In this document: positions 61,001 to 64,000 of the stretch, one piece after another
How the letters are laid out: every line of letters begins with the position of its first letter
How positions within the stretch are numbered: the first letter of the stretch is position 1
Source of the DNA: an uncultured Lachnospiraceae bacterium
Lineage (GTDB): Bacteria; Bacillota; Clostridia; Lachnospirales; Lachnospiraceae
DNA: 64,000 nucleotides
Assembly (NCBI GenBank): GCA_949502235.1
Contig: CATBDC010000008.1
Span: forward strand, 33,831-97,830
Reading direction: 5' to 3'
The notes under the pieces: generated by a model
Told to the model about the DNA's origin: nothing
Databases searched by the model: none
Seen by the model: only the letters and a program-made list of their open reading frames with translations
Made by a program: the position numbers and the translations under genes

Positions 61001-61770
61001 ATCTCCATAATTCCTTTCCCATTCTCTCTTGCAATCACACAGATTCTTTCACTGTCTTTTTTCGGAGGCTCCCTCGTATATGCGTCATAAGCCTTCTCAA
61101 ATATAAGACCGGAACGCGCGATAAGCGTTTTCATTTTCTCCAGCGTATACGCCTTCTGGAAATGTGTCTCCTGATATCTCCGGTACAGTCCCCTCTTTTC
61201 CTCATCCCGGATAAAAAGAGTCAGCTCATACTCATTGATTTCCTCATCCTCATCATAATAATTGTCCCAGATGAAGCTCGCGTCCTCCCGGTTCTCTGCA
61301 ATCACCTGGTCCCCAAGTATTTCCCGGTACTTATATTCCGTGTTAAAATCAAAAAGAAAGATTCCGCCCGGATCCAGATAATTGTTCACCAGACAGAAAA
61401 CTTCCGTAAGCTCTTCCTCTTCCAAAATATAATTCACACAGTCGCAGACGCTTACCACCGCCTGCACCGTGCCGTAGAGCTCGAACTCGCGCATATCCTG
61501 AAGAAGATACAGGATATCATGCCCGCTTTTTTCCTTTTTCCTCATGGCAAGTTCCAGCATCTCCCCGGAGCTGTCCGCGCCGATCATGTCATACCCGTAC
61601 CCGGCCATACATTCCGTAAGGCTCCCTGTCCCGCAGCCAAGCTCCAGCACAAGGCCATTCTTTATACCGTATCCTGCAAGAATCTCCCTGATATAAGCGG
61701 CCCATTCCTGATACGGAACATTATCCATAAATATATCATATACCTCTGCAAAGCCTGTATATGCCTCCAT
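60997..61770 (-). CDS. Class I SAM-dependent methyltransferase
   Basis: The 257-residue protein has the motif I VLELGCGTGSLTECMAGYGY at about 41-60, motif II ADSSGEMLELAMRK, and a core ending near LDPGGIFLFDFNTEY. It is a cytosolic Methyltransf_25-like enzyme. Substrate not recognisable. It is coupled to hslO by a four-base overlap. YDIFMDNVPYQEWAAYIREI at the N-terminus is typical of a clostridial subfamily. Confidence 0.9.
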   Translation of the reverse strand: MEAYTGFAEVYDIFMDNVPYQEWAAYIREILAGYGIKNGLVLELGCGTGSLTECMAGYGYDMIGADSSGEMLELAMRKKEKSGHDILYLLQDMREFELYGTVQAVVSVCDCVNYILEEEELTEVFCLVNNYLDPGGIFLFDFNTEYKYREILGDQVIAENREDASFIWDNYYDEDEEINEYELTLFIRDEEKRGLYRRYQETHFQKAYTLEKMKTLIARSGLIFEKAYDAYTREPPKKDSERICVIARENGKGIMEI

Positions 61771-61798
61771 GGCCTTCCTCCCCTGTCCTTAGCGCAAA

Positions 61799-62128
61799 TT
61801 AAAACACCACCATCAGAAGCATCTTAAACCTCTCCTGCCCGTAAACTGCGTGGGGCTTTCTCGCCGGCATGACAATGCTCTTTCCCTCCTCAAGAATATA
61901 CTCTGTTCCTTCAATGGTAAACTTTCCTGTTCCTTCAAGGACGGTCACCATAGCGTCCCCACCGGACTCGTGGGTGCTGATCTCCTCATCCTTCTCAAAA
62001 GCAAATAAGGTGACGCTGACCGCCTGGTTCTGGACAAGAGTTTTACTTACGACCTGTCCCTCCTGGTACGCAACCTGCTCCTTTAACTCTAAAATCTGTT
62101 TCTTATCAATATTTTTATATCCAGTCAT
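61799..62128 (-). CDS. Small cupin domain protein
   Basis: The 109-residue single-domain cupin has motif 1 ISTHESGGDAMVTVLEGTGK and motif 2 GKSIVMPARKPHAVYG, supplying the usual histidine and glutamate metal ligands. It has no other domain. It lies 28 bases before the methyltransferase gene and may be the first gene of the hslO-nadE run. Function unknown. Confidence 0.9.
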   Translation of the reverse strand: MTGYKNIDKKQILELKEQVAYQEGQVVSKTLVQNQAVSVTLFAFEKDEEISTHESGGDAMVTVLEGTGKFTIEGTEYILEEGKSIVMPARKPHAVYGQERFKMLLMVVF

Positions 62129-62203
62129 ATTATTTTCCCTTTCCTTTCCATTTCTTCCTAAAATTTTAACATTACACTGCTATTATTTCAATCACTATTT
62201 GCA

Positions 62204-63556
62204 TTAGAGAAGGGGTGCCATATAGAGAGGCAGATATATATCTTCATCCTCTATTTTCAAATCACTTGTATGCAGTATATAAGAGAGGTATACCTGATCC
62301 TTATATTTTCTCTTAAATTTTTTCAGGGATGACAGTGTATAATTCTTGCCAGACTTAACTTCAATGGGTGAAATGTTATGCCTGCTGCTGATTTTATTTT
62401 TTGCAATCAGAAAATCAATTTCCATACGGCAGGAGGCATCGCTGCGCGAAGAATTTGAATAAAAGTAAAGCTTACGTCCGCCTGCTGTAAGCATCTGCGC
62501 GACTACATTCTCCACAATCATTCCCATATTTACCTCCAGCTTATCAAACAGAATCTTTTTATATATCTCTTCACTCACAATTCCATTCTCATCAAATGCG
62601 TGGCTGATAAGCAGTCCGGTATCTCCCATATAACACTTCAGCAATGTCCGGTCCCGGTTCATATTTAGCCCTACATTTGGCTCTGTAGAATTGTAACAGT
62701 TATTTACAATCATTGCATCAGATAACCAGAAAAATGCGTCCTTATATTCGTTAAATCTGGCTCCTTCTTTGACCGCGGCAAGCTTAAAATGCCGCTTCTG
62801 ATTTTTTAACTGGGAAGGAAGCTCGTCATAGATTGCCTCTACCTTCATTTCATACCCTCTTGCATGTTTGCGGATATCATCACGGTACAAATTCAAAATT
62901 CTGCGTTTTACCCGGTCGGCCTCTTCGAAATCACGGGTTTCTGTATAAGTCAGAACAGCCTGCGGCATCCCTCCCACAATCAAGTACTGACGGAACAGAT
63001 CCATTGCTTTCCTGTGCAGCGCCTGCCCAAGCGGTTTTTTCTTTTCAAAACAATGGCGGATGAAATCCATCATAGTCTCATTTCCCATTGCCCAGAGAAA
63101 TTCTTCAAAATCCATAGGATACATATTCAAATGATCCTCTTCTGACGGAATCAGTATGTCCTTCACATTTTCCCGTATTGAGATAAGTGAACCTGTCTCA
63201 ATATAGTCATAACGCCCGTCTTCCACCAGATATTTAACAGCGCTCCTGGCCCTTGGAAACAGCTGTACCTCATCAAAAATAATCAGGGACTCTCTCTCAT
63301 AGAGCTTCGTATCAAATAGTGTTGCAAGCTTCAGTAAAAAAATATTCATATCCCCTAAGTCGTGAATAAATATATCTTTAATCCTTTGATCTGCCTTATT
63401 AAAGTCTATCAGAATATATGATTTATACTCCGATTTTGCAAATTTTTCTACAATGTAGCTTTTCCCGACACGCCGGGCTCCCTGCAGCAAAAGTGCACTT
63501 TTTCCATTACTTTTTTCCTTCCACTGCTTCAAATGTTCATACATTTTTCTGCGCAT
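62204..63556 (-). CDS. AAA_14/DUF4143 family ATPase
   Basis: The 450-residue protein has P-loop LLLQGARRVGKSYIVEKFAK at about 22-41, Walker B ESLIIFDEVQLFPRARSAVK, the sensor YIETGSLISI, and the C-terminal DUF4143 part with DTGLLISHAFDENG and IDFLIAKNKISSRHNISPIE, an ExK-like PIEVKSGKNY. This is a common accessory ATPase with proposed but unproven nuclease-related function. ATG at 63556 follows GGAGGATATAACA. Three 33-base repeats and a palindromic element lie immediately upstream. Confidence 0.9.
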   Translation of the reverse strand: MRRKMYEHLKQWKEKSNGKSALLLQGARRVGKSYIVEKFAKSEYKSYILIDFNKADQRIKDIFIHDLGDMNIFLLKLATLFDTKLYERESLIIFDEVQLFPRARSAVKYLVEDGRYDYIETGSLISIRENVKDILIPSEEDHLNMYPMDFEEFLWAMGNETMMDFIRHCFEKKKPLGQALHRKAMDLFRQYLIVGGMPQAVLTYTETRDFEEADRVKRRILNLYRDDIRKHARGYEMKVEAIYDELPSQLKNQKRHFKLAAVKEGARFNEYKDAFFWLSDAMIVNNCYNSTEPNVGLNMNRDRTLLKCYMGDTGLLISHAFDENGIVSEEIYKKILFDKLEVNMGMIVENVVAQMLTAGGRKLYFYSNSSRSDASCRMEIDFLIAKNKISSRHNISPIEVKSGKNYTLSSLKKFKRKYKDQVYLSYILHTSDLKIEDEDIYLPLYMAPLL

Positions 63557-63577
63557 TGTTATATCCTCCAGTTCTAT

Positions 63578-63665
63578 TTTAACACAAATCGAGATTTTCT
63601 ATTACAATAATTTAACATAAATCAAGATTTTTTACAATCATATTATTACATAAATCAATTTTTTT
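63578..63665. repeat. Three 33-bp phased direct repeats upstream of the DUF4143 gene
   Basis: Units start at 63578, 63611 and 63644, exactly 33 bases apart: TTTAACACAAATCGAGATTT, TTTAACATAAATCAAGATTT and TATTACATAAATCAATTTTT. On the minus strand the first two contain the small palindrome AAATC-NN-GATTT. They start 22 bases from the ATG, so they are likely operators or iterons covering the promoter. Confidence 0.75.
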
Positions 63666-64000
63666 CACCTGTACGGTTGGAATATTATTTCAAGGGACGG
63701 AAGTTTTAAGATGCCCTTCCTAACGCAGACGTAGGCAACACTCCGGTGAACTAACCGCTAACAAAGGCTAAGGAGTTCAGGAAAGCCTTCACTCCTAAGT
63801 CTTACGTAAGCGGTGGATTTCACCTCCGTTAAAAACGCCCCCTGATGTCTGCTTATAGGAAGGGCATCTTAAAACTTCCTGTGCATCGAAAATGATGTTT
63901 CAGCAGTACAGATGGAGATTTTTTCAGTGCACAGGCCGCTCTGGGCAGTTCTTCCCCTAAGCAGGCGTTAAAAGGGCGTCCTTAGCGAAGGTGAGATCCA
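63664..64000. repeat. Palindromic repeat element, copy C (cut by window end)
   Basis: It starts TTCACCTGTACGGTTGG and contains the GATGCCCTTCC/GGAAGGGCATC hairpin first, then the ATCGAAAATGATGTTTCAGC linker, then the GGCAGTTCTTCCCC hairpin start. The order is the reverse of copy B, so it lies in the opposite orientation. Its first hairpin contains the 80-base module at 63745-63824 (minus), and the second begins at 63990. It would be expected to end about 145 bases beyond the window. Confidence 0.85.

Noticed and set aside
60805..61827. 340-codon plus-strand frame across hslO and the methyltransferase gene
   Set aside because: It is antisense to two clearly real, coupled genes and its translation is low-complexity and proline/leucine rich.
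63578..63665. Possible CRISPR array (three evenly spaced repeats)
   Set aside because: The spaced AT-rich units are similar along their length, only 12 bases separate them, and no cas genes are near.
1..64000. tRNA, rRNA, prophage or integrated element
   Set aside because: No tRNA-like arms, ribosomal sequence, integrase, terminase or attachment-site repeats were recognised.

Overview
The window looks like chromosome of a Gram-positive anaerobe of the Clostridia, most likely a Lachnospiraceae relative. The evidence is an hrcA-grpE-dnaK-dnaJ operon under a perfect CIRCE site, strong AGGAGG ribosome sites, sigma-A type promoters, frequent TTG/GTG starts, a CBS/DRTGG family II pyrophosphatase, and several AAA-ATPase/PD-(D/E)XK genes of the kind common in that family. 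Base composition is moderate. No rRNA, tRNA, CRISPR array or intact transposase was seen. The genus cannot be named from sequence alone.

Layout. 1-4.7 kb: a catabolic or uptake cluster on the minus strand (hydantoinase A-like, URO-D-like, TetR, APC permease, XRE-cupin regulator). 4.9-13.5 kb: accessory genes, with a DUF1703-type AAA/nuclease, glgB, an XRE-Uma2 fusion, two AAA_35-like paralogues (one truncated by a repeat element) and a radical SAM protein. 13.5-18.3 kb: a tightly packed run of iron alcohol dehydrogenase, MATE, ornithine-cyclodeaminase-like, RidA and Mrp ATPase. 18.3-23.8 kb: a LuxR-type two-component pair divergent from an ABC-2 exporter. 23.8-25.9 kb: an MFS pump with its TetR repressor. 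26-31 kb: heat-shock operon. 31-39 kb: a signalling operon (V4R sensor, GGDEF, stand-alone receiver, hybrid kinase with Hpt, and a hybrid kinase fused to a DegV lipid-binding domain). 39-45.6 kb: CsoR-type repressor and a five-gene Dpp/Nik-type ABC importer. 45.7-57.7 kb: mostly housekeeping genes (MalY-type lyase, DHH phosphoesterase, RarA, TcdA, polysaccharide deacetylase, MATE, flavin reductase, pyrophosphatase, S1 protein) plus a decayed AAA/nuclease gene. 58-63.6 kb: nadE, hslO, methyltransferase, cupin and a DUF4143 ATPase.

Two things stand out. First, a family of non-coding palindromic elements: a full 483 bp copy at 57721-58203, a copy cut by the window end at 63664, a shortened copy at 12165-12396, a fragment at 45665-45720 and a related leader at 20205-20412. 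Full copies have 39 bp inverted ends and two large hairpins. Each hairpin contains a ~79 nt module whose stems keep pairing through compensatory changes between copies, so the structure itself appears to be selected or recently amplified. Insertions have rewritten the C-termini of two neighbouring proteins. Second, the signalling operon at 31452-38938 joins V4R ligand sensing, cyclic-di-GMP synthesis, phosphorelay and a DegV fatty-acid-binding fold; the kinase-receiver-DegV fusion is the most unusual protein here.

Protein starts were set by ribosome-site spacing; several differ from the longest possible reading frame. Family calls rest on motif recognition without database searches.
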